From positions 5,557,598-5,621,597 of the forward strand of contig BCIA01000003.1 of NCBI GenBank assembly GCA_001599815.1: a DNA stretch of 64,000 nt, in the 5' to 3' direction. A model generated the notes under the pieces. That model saw only the letters and a list, made by a program, of their open reading frames with translations, had not been told where the DNA came from and did not search any database. Numbering within the stretch: the stretch's first letter is position 1; each line of letters opens with the position of its first letter. Both the position numbers and the translations under genes were made by a program. This document shows positions 45,243 to 55,525 of the stretch, one piece after another. The DNA is from Furcasterigmium furcatum (lineage: Eukaryota > Ascomycota > Sordariomycetes > Glomerellales > Plectosphaerellaceae).

Positions 45243-47187
45243 TTATTCGATTGGGGAGTTGTTGCGCGTGCTGACATACTTGTTGATCTTGCGCAGGTTG
45301 AGAAGACCGCGAGAGTCGAAGTAGTTGTCCAGGGCCTCCTGGGTCTTGACGTCCGATGTGTTGAGGTTGTAATGCAACCATTCCTTGACAAAGTCCGCCT
45401 GGTACATGGTTGGAGCGGCCAGGGGGCCGTCGGTGCTGCCGTCCTGCTTGTAGAAGGGCTCAAATCGCTTGGCGCCGGAGCGCGGATCCATGGACCAGCG
45501 ACAAAGCTGGCCTTCCTTGTTCCTCGCCTCCCAGTGGGTGACGTCTGGAGCGAACCAGTCGGCAGTTTTGTTGATCTCCGTGTCGAAAAGGAGATGATCC
45601 TGGTACTGATACCGGCCCCTCCAGTCAAACCCACCGGCAGGGGGATGGGCGACGGGCAGGTGGGCGTGAAGCACGCCGCACGTCTCCTCGCTCATGACGA
45701 GCCGGATGCCTTCCCTCCGAAAGAGGAGGTCCTGGAAGCTGTGGGCCAGCTGCCTGCCGTGAAGGGGTTGGATGGTGTCCTCGGCGGTCTTGATGATCTC
45801 GCTGCAGGAGTCCGGGAGGTACTTGACAGTTGGAGGAGGGTCGACCTCGTCCTCTTCAGGGTAGTCGGGGGGCTCTCCATGAGCGTACTCCTCGTCGTCG
45901 GTGTAGTCGTCATATGCGTCTTGCTCCTCGTTGGCGTCTTCCTCCTCATCGGCGTCGTCCTCCTCGTCAGTGTTGTCTCCCGCGTCAGTGGAACCCTCGG
46001 TCTCGCTGTCCATGTCACATCCGGAATCAGCCTCGATGGCTTGATTGGAGAGTTCGTGTTGAGCGATGTGCACCCTCTCAGCCACCTGGAGGCTCGAGAA
46101 TTCAACACGGTAGCATTGGTTCTCGACTTCCTCTGTGAAATTGGTGATGTCACCCCCGAAGTGCTGGAGGCCGAGACCGGCGGCCTGGAGAACTGCCCAG
46201 AGATCTCCCAGGGTCATGGAGAACTCGATGTGACGAGTTCGGCCGCCGCGGATCATGTTTTCCACCCAACCGGAGAGAGGATATGTGTCTGTGTCCGGTA
46301 GAATGACAGCGGCCTCGAAGACCTGGTCGCTGTTCTCCTCGCCCAAGAAGTGGAGGGGGTGAGCGTTGTAAAATCCGAAGACCTTCTGGGCGCACTGATG
46401 CTTGCTCATGTGGATGACGGCGGCTCTGGGGCCGTAGGGCTTTAGGCCAGGAACGAGCATGGCCTTGATGACAAGGTCTGCGGGAACCTGAGCCAGAACA
46501 GTTCCGAGATCGACGGACTCGGGGATGTTGGCAATGATAATGGTCCTGGACTGGCGGGCATCCGGCTCGTCAGGGTCCGCCTCGCCACCGGAGTCGTGGC
46601 GAATGAAGCGAACGCCGTGGTTGAAGATGTTGGGGATACAGGTAGACTTGGCTTCATGACCGATGGCGGCCAGATGCTTCTTGAGCGCAGCATCGCGGTC
46701 CCACTCGTCGTCCCAAATGACAGTCTTCACAGGCCTCAGGACGGAAGGGCTGGGGATCGTGTCGTTCTTGACAGCCTTGTCGGCCTCATCGACGGAAGCG
46801 TTCTGAATGGCGGCGTTGCCGCTGTCACCGCCGTTGCTGCTGTCGCCCTCGTCGTCGCCGCTGCGCACCGTGATGGAATCGAGGAAGGTCTTCAAAGGGA
46901 CGCCGTTGTAGCAAAGGTTGATGGGCCCAGTCTTCCCTGTGGTGCGTCTGATGTGAGCGATCAGGTTCTTGGCAAGCTCGTCGCAGGCCTTGTCTATGCG
47001 GCTGTGTCTTGAGTCAGCGACTTGATCCTTTGTGCGAAGAAAGACGGGGGGATTGGTTACCTAGGGCCCAAGTGGCTGAGAGAAGATGTTAGCTGGATCA
47101 AGAACACAAATGCTTTGGAGGGGTGGGTGAAAGAACATACCTGAGGTCAGGCCCGACCAGCTCCTTGGTCGGCTGATCGCCTGCCAT
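45243..47187 (-). CDS. Uncharacterised acidic protein with degenerate RRM-like segment and a 15-nt exon
   Basis: Exons are 47187-47141, 47075-47061 and 47001-45243, giving 606 aa. I do not recognise the family. The 15-nt middle exon gives HLGPS between ATGs-derived GPDLS and RIDKACDELAKNL, and skipping it also keeps frame. The region TIIIANIPESVDLGTVLAQV...RAAVIHMSKHQCAQKV has an RRM-like beta-alpha pattern without a clear RNP1 aromatic pair. A long Glu/Asp-rich linker (about 300-350) precedes a conserved-looking C-terminal part (FDWRGRYQYQDHLLFDTEINKTADWF). A nuclear or RNA-linked role is possible but unproven. A long ORF on the opposite strand is a shadow. Confidence 0.75.
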
Positions 47188-48029
47188 TGTGGCGGATCAA
47201 AGGCTGCTTGAGCTGAGTGTGTGTAGAGCATTCAAGGTAAAAGAAAACGGGTGCTCGCAATCGGCAGCGCGTAGTGAGGGATAGCGAGAAGTGATATGTA
47301 AGGTTCGACGAACAAAACTGAGACGCGTGATCGCGCGCGAGACCCCAAAGCTGGGGAGGCTGGAGGATGGGATAAGAGTGAGTGTTGAAGGGTGCGTTCT
47401 GATCCGTCAGGTTGGGTTTGTGAGGAGGAGCATGAAGAAGAAGAGCAGACGGAATTCCAAGAGGAAGGCCTCCTTTTATAATCAGCCCGAGGAGTGAGAA
47501 GCGGCAGGGACCTGGCTGCTGAACGGGTTCCTGGCAGTTACGTATTCGGAAAGAATAACAATTCAACGCGTATTAGGAAAGTGAATGGGATCGATAGAAC
47601 GGGATCAAGCTAATAGGATGGAAAGAACGATCTCCAGTTCGAACGTGAATGTTGAAGGCGAAGTCCCGAATAGGAATAGGATAAACAAGTGATGGAGGGA
47701 GGCAGCTCACACAGTACGCGAAGACGTGACGCGAAGTTGTCACGTGGCTGCTCCTTCTCGAGGGGACTCAATGCTATTGTCTCGGAGGGTGTTGATGTTG
47801 AAAATCAGGTACATACGGGCCCGGGGTGGATGTGTGGTCTACTTGATGGTCCAGTTGTGGTGAACTATGTGTTGAGGATCAGGGTCATTGAGGGGTTGAT
47901 AGAACCAATGAAGGCTATTGACTCGGTAGAAAGAGTGTTGCATTGACTATCATAATGAGACCCGGACGCCACGCTCATACGGATGGAACACAGAATACGG
48001 ATGTGTTGAGATGTTGACTTCCGGCTTGA
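47188..48029. other. Intergenic: promoter of acidic protein and 3' flank of PIPK-like gene
   Basis: No supported gene was found. Short ORFs here have no recognisable features. Confidence 0.4.
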
Positions 48030-49166
48030 TTACGACTCCATCACAATCGTCTTGACCATACCGAGGAAGCGTTGCTGGTACTCCAGCGGGTTGGCGGTGA
48101 TGCTCATCGGCCCCTTGTGCGCGAGCTTGTTGAAAGTCTTGACCAGCGAGGTCATGGCTTGCGCGTGGAACTTGTGCCTCGCCCAGAAGAAGTCCAGGAC
48201 GACGAGGCGGTACGTCCATTTGCCCTCCACATCATCGATCCCTGTCCTCCAAGGGTCGGCGTCGGACTTGATGGCGGGGATGGGAGGCCGGGCGCCGTCG
48301 GTCGCGTTCCGGCACGGATACCGCACGAGGAAGAGAGAGTAGTCGATGGCGTTGTGGGCGGCGAGCAGCCGGGTGTCGGCCTCGAGCAGGGAGAGCAGGC
48401 GGTTCTTGTCCTCGGCGGACACCTTGATGCGGTCGGGGAACTCGTCGACCAGCTTGTCCTTGACGCTCTCGGGCGCCAGCCTCCCGTCGGCCAGGTCGCG
48501 CTCGGGGAAGAAGTAGTCGTTCGGCTTGAGGTCGTACGTTTCCCACTTCATGCTGCCCCAGTCGCCGTCCTCCCCTCCCTCCTTGCCGTACAGCAGGTTT
48601 TCCATGATGATGTGGTGGGTTGGGGCGGTGCCGATGACACCCCCGAGGGTGGCATGCGGGGTGAAGACCATGTCGGTGATGCGCACCAGCAGGCTGTGAG
48701 GGACGTCCTTCATGTGAGAGATGTACGGGCCGAGCAGGTCGTGGGTGAAGAACTGGTGCTCGAACCGACGCGGCAGGGACTTGATGAGATACTTGGAGTT
48801 GGCGGTCGTGAAGAAGGTCGAGCCGCTGTATCCCAGGTCACCAACTGGCTTCAGCTGCACTTCTTTTCCCTTGCCCTTCGGAGGCGGCGCCTGGCCGCCC
48901 TCAGCCTGCCCTTCGCTGGGCGCGGAGCTGTCCGTTGAGAAGGAGGCGATGTACTCCCGCTCATCGAGTTTCCACACATTCTCTCGGAGATTTCGAAAGT
49001 CCTGTGGCCGGTAGCGCGCCAGGAGGAGCTTGAAGAAGGAAAAGAAGGCAAAGATGATGCGAATTGCCCTGCGAAGAGCATTCTTGCGTGCGGCAGGATC
49101 CGTCTCATCGGCCGTCGTGACGGCGGAGAGGATTGAATCAGAGATCAACGAAGCGCGGATCTTCAT
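48030..49166 (-). CDS. Small phosphatidylinositol phosphate kinase-fold protein (PIPKc-like)
   Basis: Single exon, 378 aa. The PIPK core is visible: GYSGSTFFTTANSKYLIKSL (glycine loop and catalytic Lys), HHIIMENLLYG (hinge), YDLKPNDYFFPER, HNAIDYSLFLVRYP (catalytic Asp) and LVVLDFFWARHKFHAQAM followed by a conserved NPLEYQQRFLGMV tail. It lacks the N-terminal extensions of Mss4-type PIP5Ks and is shorter than most; YDLKPND replaces the usual YDLKGS. This may be an active minimal kinase or a divergent, weakly active homologue. A CRE palindrome TGACGTCA (49315-49322) and overlapping CTTATC boxes (49377-49387) lie upstream. Confidence 0.82.
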   Translation of the reverse strand: MKIRASLISDSILSAVTTADETDPAARKNALRRAIRIIFAFFSFFKLLLARYRPQDFRNLRENVWKLDEREYIASFSTDSSAPSEGQAEGGQAPPPKGKGKEVQLKPVGDLGYSGSTFFTTANSKYLIKSLPRRFEHQFFTHDLLGPYISHMKDVPHSLLVRITDMVFTPHATLGGVIGTAPTHHIIMENLLYGKEGGEDGDWGSMKWETYDLKPNDYFFPERDLADGRLAPESVKDKLVDEFPDRIKVSAEDKNRLLSLLEADTRLLAAHNAIDYSLFLVRYPCRNATDGARPPIPAIKSDADPWRTGIDDVEGKWTYRLVVLDFFWARHKFHAQAMTSLVKTFNKLAHKGPMSITANPLEYQQRFLGMVKTIVMES

Positions 49167-49515
49167 CGCAGCTATGAGGTTTAGGGATTTTAGGGTGCGA
49201 TAAGACGAAAGAGTTGTAAAACGAAGCAGCTTTGGTACGCCATTAGATCGAGTTGCACAGGCGCTGGCAGGTTCTTGAGGTTGTTGACATTAAGACGGGA
49301 GCGGCGAGTGTCACTGACGTCACTGTACGTGTTCAGGGCGGTTTGCTCCGGACTTCATGTGGCAGACCAACAATTTCTTATCTTATCATCTACCGTGTAC
49401 TAAGTGCCACCCCCTGGCCTCCCCGTGAACCCTCCAACTTCCCTCCTTCAAGTTCGCTTCCTGATCACCCGACATCGTCAGGGCAGAAGCCTGAGGAGCG
49501 CCCCGGGCGTAACCG
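49167..49515. promoter_or_regulatory. Promoter of PIPK-like gene with CRE palindrome and tandem GATA boxes
   Basis: TGACGTCA at 49315-49322 is the ATF/CREB-type site, 149 bp upstream of the ATG. Overlapping CTTATC copies are at 49377-49382 and 49382-49387. Function is inferred from motif and position. Confidence 0.45.
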
Positions 49516-50294
49516 CTACGAGACGGACACCCTGTACGCGTCGGTCGTGAAGAGACCATCCTCGCCGATGAAGGGCTCCGTGCCCGCGCCGATCGTCTGC
49601 ACGATCTGGCTCGCCTCCAGGCCGTGGTTCTCCTGCAGGTAGTTGGTGAAGTCGACGAGGTCGCCGCTGTAGCTCTCGATGTTGCTGGGGGCGACGAAGC
49701 TGAAGACGTTCATCTGGCTGTGGCTTCCCGCGTACAGGTTCCAGGTCACCCCGCCGATGTTGGGCGTGCCGATGGTGCTGCCCGTCTCGCTGATGGGCCC
49801 GGCGCCGCCCAGGGAGCCGAGCCAGATCATGATCTCGTACTCGGGGGAGCCGTCGGCCGTGGAGGACGTGAAGATGTCGTACGCGACGTTGGCGATGAGG
49901 CCGCTGCCGGAGTAGCTGGCGAGGGTCAGTTCTGCTCTCCCGAGGAAATCGGCGCGGGGACTCACCTCCAAGACCAAGAGGTCGGGATGCTGGAGATGGC
50001 GCTTAGAGGCTGCCTGTCCGTGGTCAAGACGGCGTTGGGGTATGACTTGACGCTGTACTGGTCGCCGATCCAGGTCCAGGCCGCGGACCAGGAGATGTCA
50101 TTGCCGCTGGAGCTGATGAGCGTGGTGCACTGAGACCCCGAGTCGGCGGCGTCCTGGCCCCAAAGGTTGTTGTACAGGGTGTACGCCTCTGTCTCGATGA
50201 GGTCCCATTGTCCGCAGAACTCCTGGCGCTTTTCCAGGGGGCACGCGAGGGCGCCGAGGGGGAGCGCGGCGAGGGCTGCTGTCGTCAGTCTCAT
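49516..50294 (-). CDS. Secreted GH12 endoglucanase/xyloglucanase
   Basis: Exons are 50294-49966 and 49915-49516, giving 242 aa, the usual GH12 size. MRLTTAALAALPLGALACPLEKR is a signal peptide followed by a Kex2-type KR site. GH12 landmarks are EFCGQWDLIETEAYTLYNN, YEIMIWLGSLGG with the nucleophile Glu, and GTEPFIGEDGLF with the acid/base Glu. It acts outside the cell on beta-1,4-glucan or xyloglucan. The start was chosen at the signal peptide rather than an ATG 16 codons upstream. TATAAAG on the minus strand (50398-50391) lies about 100 bp upstream. Intron GTGAGT...CCAG, 50 nt. Confidence 0.95.
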
Positions 50295-50867
50295 CTTGGC
50301 AGTATTGAGGTCGGAACAGGAGTGATCAAGAAGAAAGAACAAGGTTGATGGATGCTTTTCAGAAATTCTGGCCTCAGCATGATTCTGCCATCTTTATACA
50401 CAGAGCCGTGTCTGTCTGAACAGCGTGACAGCTGCGCTGCTCGAACATGCTCATTCCCTTTCAAGATGTCCTCCGTGGCCGACCCCATGCGATATATCCG
50501 CTCAAATGAACCAGGAGCCCCCATGACGATCACCTCGGACTTGCAACCAAAATCATGCGACATGTCCACTGAACTGACCGGGTCCCGGCACTGGGATGCA
50601 CCCCGCGAACCAAGATTTGGGGCGCGTCGGCAGATCGTAACCACGTTTCGCGCGGAGCACGAGATACCGATTCGAGGACAATCAGGGGTTGATCGGCATC
50701 CTCGGGTCACGACCTCCACCCCGAATTCTTGATCTGCTCAGGCGCGGGATGATCGGCTTGCAATTGGCGGGGAAGAGAACATCCCTGAATGCGCATCGGA
50801 TGTACGCAAGATATGCTTCAATGAAGTCATACGCCGTGACAATAGACGGCTCTTCGTTCCTTGCCTG
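50295..50867. promoter_or_regulatory. GH12 promoter and 3' flank of SET gene
   Basis: A TATA-like element is at 50391-50398 on the minus strand. No coding feature is supported. Confidence 0.4.
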
Positions 50868-52333
50868 CTATTGACCCGGCTTGAGTCCCTTGCGCTTAAG
50901 CGTCCTCAGAAACCTCTGAAGTTCCTGGGCGCGGTCACTCTCGACCCCACGGAGATGGGAAAAGCCGTCGAATGCCTTCACTCCGTATGCCCTTGCCATG
51001 TCGAGATCTCCCATCCGGAGATGTATCCTTGACAGTCTCTCATGATATTCAAAGACCAGCGGCGTCAGTGCCTCTGCTTCAAGTTCTGAGAGCTCCTCGA
51101 GGGCCTGGGACGCGTATCGCACGGCACCACCCCAGTCATCCTGCCTCTCTGCGGTTTTCATGCTTCCGCGTAACTCACCGAGCCTTTTGCGATGCTGGTC
51201 GGACAGTTCTCGCTCAGATCTCGGGGCCTGACAGAGAGAGCAGCTACAGGCGAAGCCGTAGTTGGCCTCGAGATACTGGCGACGGACTTTGTGTGGCATA
51301 CCCAGTGGCGCATCTGTTTCTTGTCAACCTCTCTCTCAATTTCCCGAGTGCGTAACTGGATAAATATCTGTGCTCTTACAGTTGATGTTAATCTCCTCGC
51401 CTGGTTCGATGTCGCGGAAGGCGAAGACTTCCATAGTCAACTTGCGAGGCAAGAAGCGGTAGAAAGCACTGAGAATGGTTAGCTCGATGTCGCGTACTAA
51501 GGGTAAAGAAAGATTCGGCTCACTTTGGGACACAGGCATGATTCATTCTCTATGATCATTCGTCAGCTACATCCTGCACTTCAGAAGGTCGCGAGACTCA
51601 CCGAAACCTCAACGAAGAGACCAAGATGAGACACACCAGCAGCCAACGTCACGGTGCAAGTATTGGTCGCAAAGATGTCGCCCAGTGGCATGTCTGGCAC
51701 CAGATCTGACTTGGCCAAGTCCAGCGCCCTCTTCCGTGTGTCCCTGGGCAGCTGACCGAGTGCGCTTTCCACGAGTCGTTCCTGAGTCTTTGTCCAGCCC
51801 GCCCCGGCAAAGTCTGCCGCGGCCAGTACCGCTGGGTAGTCCAGCATGAAGACCTCGTTCTTTTTGATACGTCGGAGAGCAATGGCCCCTTTGCCTTTTC
51901 CTGGCAGATCCTGGACCTCGTACGCAGGCACGCCGGATGGGTCTGACACCGGCCCCGGCGCGAAATCTCGTGGAGGCGATGAGGCTTGGATTTCACATTC
52001 GTGACTCTCGTCCAGCGCCCCGAAGCTCAGCAAGTCGGAAGCCGCTTCGGATGTGGTAATGAGACTGAGCCCGTGGTTATTGCGGAAGGATGCCTGAGAG
52101 AACAGGCAGTGCGTTCGAGTTGGAAGATTGGATCCGGTTGCAGACCTGGGCCGCCATGTTTTGCAGAGAGGTTGTTGGCTCCAGGGGTCAGTTATGCTCG
52201 CGCTGAGCTTTCCAGACGTGATAGGTACAGGGCATTGGTCCCTGGTCTGTCTCTCGGTGAGGAGGCCGGCGACATTGGCCGCTGCCACACCGGGGACGAG
52301 GTTCCACGCGAGAAGGCAAGCGACGAGCCACAT
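50868..52333 (-). CDS. SET-domain protein with signal-peptide-like N terminus
   Basis: Exons are 52333-51602, 51549-51524, 51468-51380 and 51313-50868, giving 430 aa. The start is the ATG at 52333 (MWLVACLLAWNLVPG), a hydrophobic signal- or anchor-like segment; a longer frame begins with TTG and is not used. The SET domain begins at PAYEVQDLPGKGKGAIALRRI. The 26-nt second exon supplies the RMNHACVPN substrate motif, the third gives AFYRFLPRKLTMEVFAFRDIEPGEEI, and the fourth the INYAPLGMPHKVRR end and a CSCSLC post-SET zinc motif. The C terminus is helical and TPR-like. SET enzymes methylate lysine from S-adenosylmethionine. The hydrophobic N terminus is unusual, and the protein may be secreted or in the secretory pathway rather than nuclear. 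Confidence 0.85.
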
Positions 52334-52713
52334 GAGCGTTGATTGATCCCCTTCTGTTGTTGAATCACTTTTAATCGTTCTCAATCAAAGATTGAAGGTG
52401 AATAGATCTCCGAGAAAGATGCCAGATTGACGATGGCGGCAGAATGCAGGTGTCATGTTGCCCGAAACGGATTTAGCCGTACACGTTCCGAAGATGCAGG
52501 AGGTATCTGGCGACTGCACTCACGACAGACACTCCAACAACAGATGCACTGAGTCTCGGTCCCAGAAGGTGTTGATTTGAAATGAGACGGCCGAGGATAA
52601 ATTGGCAAGGGTTTGGGTACAACCCAGACCTAGACATACGAAACTACCCAGATATCAAGCACCAGCCTAGGCAAGTCAAGCAGATCATATCTTCTCCTAC
52701 CATCAACTGGCAT
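52334..52713. other. Intergenic: SET gene promoter side and 3' end of metallopeptidase gene
   Basis: About 380 bp with no supported gene. Confidence 0.4.
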
Positions 52714-55129
52714 TCACTCGGCCATGCATTCATCGTCCGTGTAGGAGTCCTTGTCCGCGTCCTCGTCCTCGTCCTCGCTGCCATCGTCATGGCGATATCG
52801 ACGCCCGCATTTGGTGAGCTGTCCAACAGTCAGTCGAGTCACGAGGCATGGCTGCCGGGCTTGCTTACATCTTGTCCGCCATTGGTGTTTGTCAGCTCTT
52901 CCATGTCGTAGACGACCTCAGGGAGCGCAAGGTCCTTCGGCGCTGTGATAATGCCGAATTCGGCGAGGCCGCTGAAATGGGGACCCCACCAACTCTTTCC
53001 GAAGAAGCCCACGATGCGCTCGTTGTGGTGTGGTTCTGGAGGAGGTGCGGTTAGTTCAAAGGGTCACCTCATGACACGCGAGGATCAGCTGCTTACCCAG
53101 GCTCAGCGTCTCCGGGGAGTCTCCGCCTCCCGATAATGCTCCTCCGGCCGTGCCGTTCGCAAGATGCAGCCTCAAGCCCCTCAATATGTGCTCTTCCCTG
53201 CTGACCTCGACCTTGATAATCTCCTGACCGGGAGGGATGGCGACGGCCTCGGCCGCGTGTCCGCCGAAAGTGTGCGGCGCCCCGTTCCACTTGGACACCC
53301 GTGGCCCGCAGTTGACCCTCTGTCCATCGGAGAAACGAACGTAGGCACCGTCCAAGATGCAGCCGGTGCGCACGTCTACCTCGACGGCATGCTGGATGCC
53401 GCCGCCGCGCTTCTCTCGGCGGGTCAGGAGTGTCGCCCAGTCCCAGTACTGGTCCAGGTTGTCATCCTTCCCGCTCTCCAGCGCCTTGGACATGACCGAC
53501 CTCTTGTGCAGGCGGGCCTGCATCCCCGGGATGCGGATGGAGCTTGCCGTCGACAGCAGACGCCATGCGTTGGCGACAACTCTGCTCTTCCCGTTCAAGG
53601 CCAGAACCTTGAGCTTCAGAGGCACTGCTGGATCGAAGCGCGACTCGAGAGCGGAAGCTCCGTATGTGACTTGGTCGTGCGGTGTGGCAAGGGAAGGGGT
53701 CGGCTCTTCCTTGTCGTTCCACTCGATCTGCATAATCCCCGCCTCGCACGATATGACCAGCTCCAACTCGGTGCCCGCGTCATTCATGGATAGAACCGGA
53801 GCGGCGCGGCGGGCGGCGGCACTGAGGCGGCGATCGCCCGGCAGCCAGAAATGAGGCAGGAGGCGGAAAGAGAGCGCGTCACTCATGTCCCATCTCGCGG
53901 TGTTCTCGGTCTGGCCGTCGACCACAACGAATCCATCCCGCTCAAGTCTAGCGCAGTACGCTGTGCGGACCACGAAGTTGCGAGGCCAATGGCGAGAGTA
54001 GCCCCGAGCCATGATGCCGGTGGTGTGCGGGGCGCCGAAGGCGTGGCCGACCTCGTGGAGGAACGCGCCCTGGCCGACGGCGCAGGCTTCCCAGAAGGTA
54101 CCGCATTCTCCGTTGTCGTTCCCCACCGTCTTCCCCGGGACCCGAGTGTCCAGGAGACAGCTGGAGACCTCTTCCAGGAATCGGGGCCAGGCGTAGGTGA
54201 GATGACTGCCTATCATCCCGAGAGACACCCCGCGGGGCTGATGACAGCCGAGGGCGGCATGGCCCAGGATCATGCGCTTCGGGGAGGAGAAGTGAGAGTC
54301 GAGGATGAGACCGGCGACGACGGGACGGCCAGATGACTCAAGCGGAGGCCCATTCTCCTCGATGGCCTCGAGGAACCAGTCAAACAGCCGTTCCTTGTTT
54401 CGGGCGCTGGGGTTCTGCTGCGCAACGTCCTGGTCGCGGATCTCCGCGACGGTCCTGTTGCTCCTGAGGATGTGGATCTTGGCGGTCGACCGCATGGCGC
54501 CGGTCTCGTAGAGAGCCGACTCGTGTACGCCCTGGAGGAAGTCGCGGCTCGTCGTGTCGGCGGCCCATTCCTCCTCGAAGCGGAACGAGCGCCGGCCGAG
54601 CCCCTTCATGCGCATGTCCTCGGCGGTGAGAGCCTGCCACATGTAGGCGGTCATGCGGAACTTTGCGATGGCGGCGTCGATGGACGAGTGGCCGGTTGAG
54701 ACGGAGGCGTATTTGCCGGGGGGGCAGTCGATCAGAAGCGGCGAGTCCTTGGCCACCATGACGGCGAGATGGAGAGGCGGGCTCTGCAGAAGGGGGACGT
54801 AGGTGAGGCTCAAGACCCGCATAGCACGTTCCTCACCATGGCTGCGCTCGATGGTGATCTTGTTGAGCCCGGGTGATAGGAGAGCGATGATCTTGATCAA
54901 GCCGTCCACAATGGGCCACGACTGGACAGGAAAGGTGCTCTCGTCAGATGCATCGGCCATCCGGACCGTGGCGAAGGCATCGGCGCCGTCATCCTCGGTG
55001 GTGAAGGTGCCTTTGATGACCACGCAGCGCTGCAGGCCAGGGTTAGATAGCGGTATTGAGGGTCCGGGCAGCTTCAAGTACCTGATGGACGGTCTCCCCG
55101 TCAAGGAAGTTGTCAATGTTGAGATTCAT
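52714..55129 (-). CDS. Metzincin-type zinc metallopeptidase with C-terminal jacalin-like domain
   Basis: Exons are 55129-55082, 55029-53097, 53035-52869 and 52818-52714, giving 750 aa. The start MNLNIDNFLDGETVHQ comes from a short first exon (GTACTTG donor, ATCTAAC branch) that restores the usual N terminus; the longer open frame begins with TTG. The zinc motif HEVGHAFGAPH at about 350-360 is HExxHxxGxxH with a following TTGIM Met-turn, so it is a metzincin of the fungal Metallopep group (yeast YIL108W relatives). The C-terminal third (DVRTGCILDGAYVRFSDGQ, GFFGKSWWGPHFSGLAEFG) is jacalin-like, a lectin-type beta prism. There is no signal peptide, so a cytosolic or vacuolar place is likely. 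The tail is Glu/Asp-rich. Confidence 0.9.
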
Positions 55130-55525
55130 TGACAAGCGGGGGCGCTTTGATACGCTCATAGTGACGGATGGGGTGTAGTTGAGAAGTTGGATGCACAGAA
55201 TGAAAGATCAATCATGGAGCGGCTTGATACTGAATTAAATACTACAATTGGTTTTTACTGTGCTGGGCAGGGGGCGCCGAGCAATCTGGCAGGCAGACGT
55301 TGGCTGCCTGGATGAGACTCTTGGCCAGTGGCACAACCCCTGTCGGAGGGATGGTTGTCTGTGCGACTCACTGGGGGTCGGTGTCTCTTCCAGAGCACCC
55401 GTATTTATAGCCCTGGCAGCTGCATGCGAGTTGGATGAGAAAAAGCCGGGACCTGGCGTCGCGCGAGCGGGTGACGCGCGGGTAATTGTAAAGCAGCGGA
55501 ATCACCCAGCTCACCCACTACCCAT
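55130..55525. other. Intergenic: metallopeptidase promoter and 3' flank of MFSD1-like gene
   Basis: No supported gene was found. The sequence near 55180-55250 contains the promoter of the metallopeptidase gene. Confidence 0.4.

Noticed and set aside
45219..46301. 360-codon plus-strand ORF opposite the acidic protein gene
   Set aside because: It is a shadow of the minus-strand Asp/Glu-rich gene; it has no domain and no start context.
48072..48938. 288-codon plus-strand ORF over the PIPK-like gene
   Set aside because: Val/Glu/Gly-rich complement of the kinase-fold gene; no domain.
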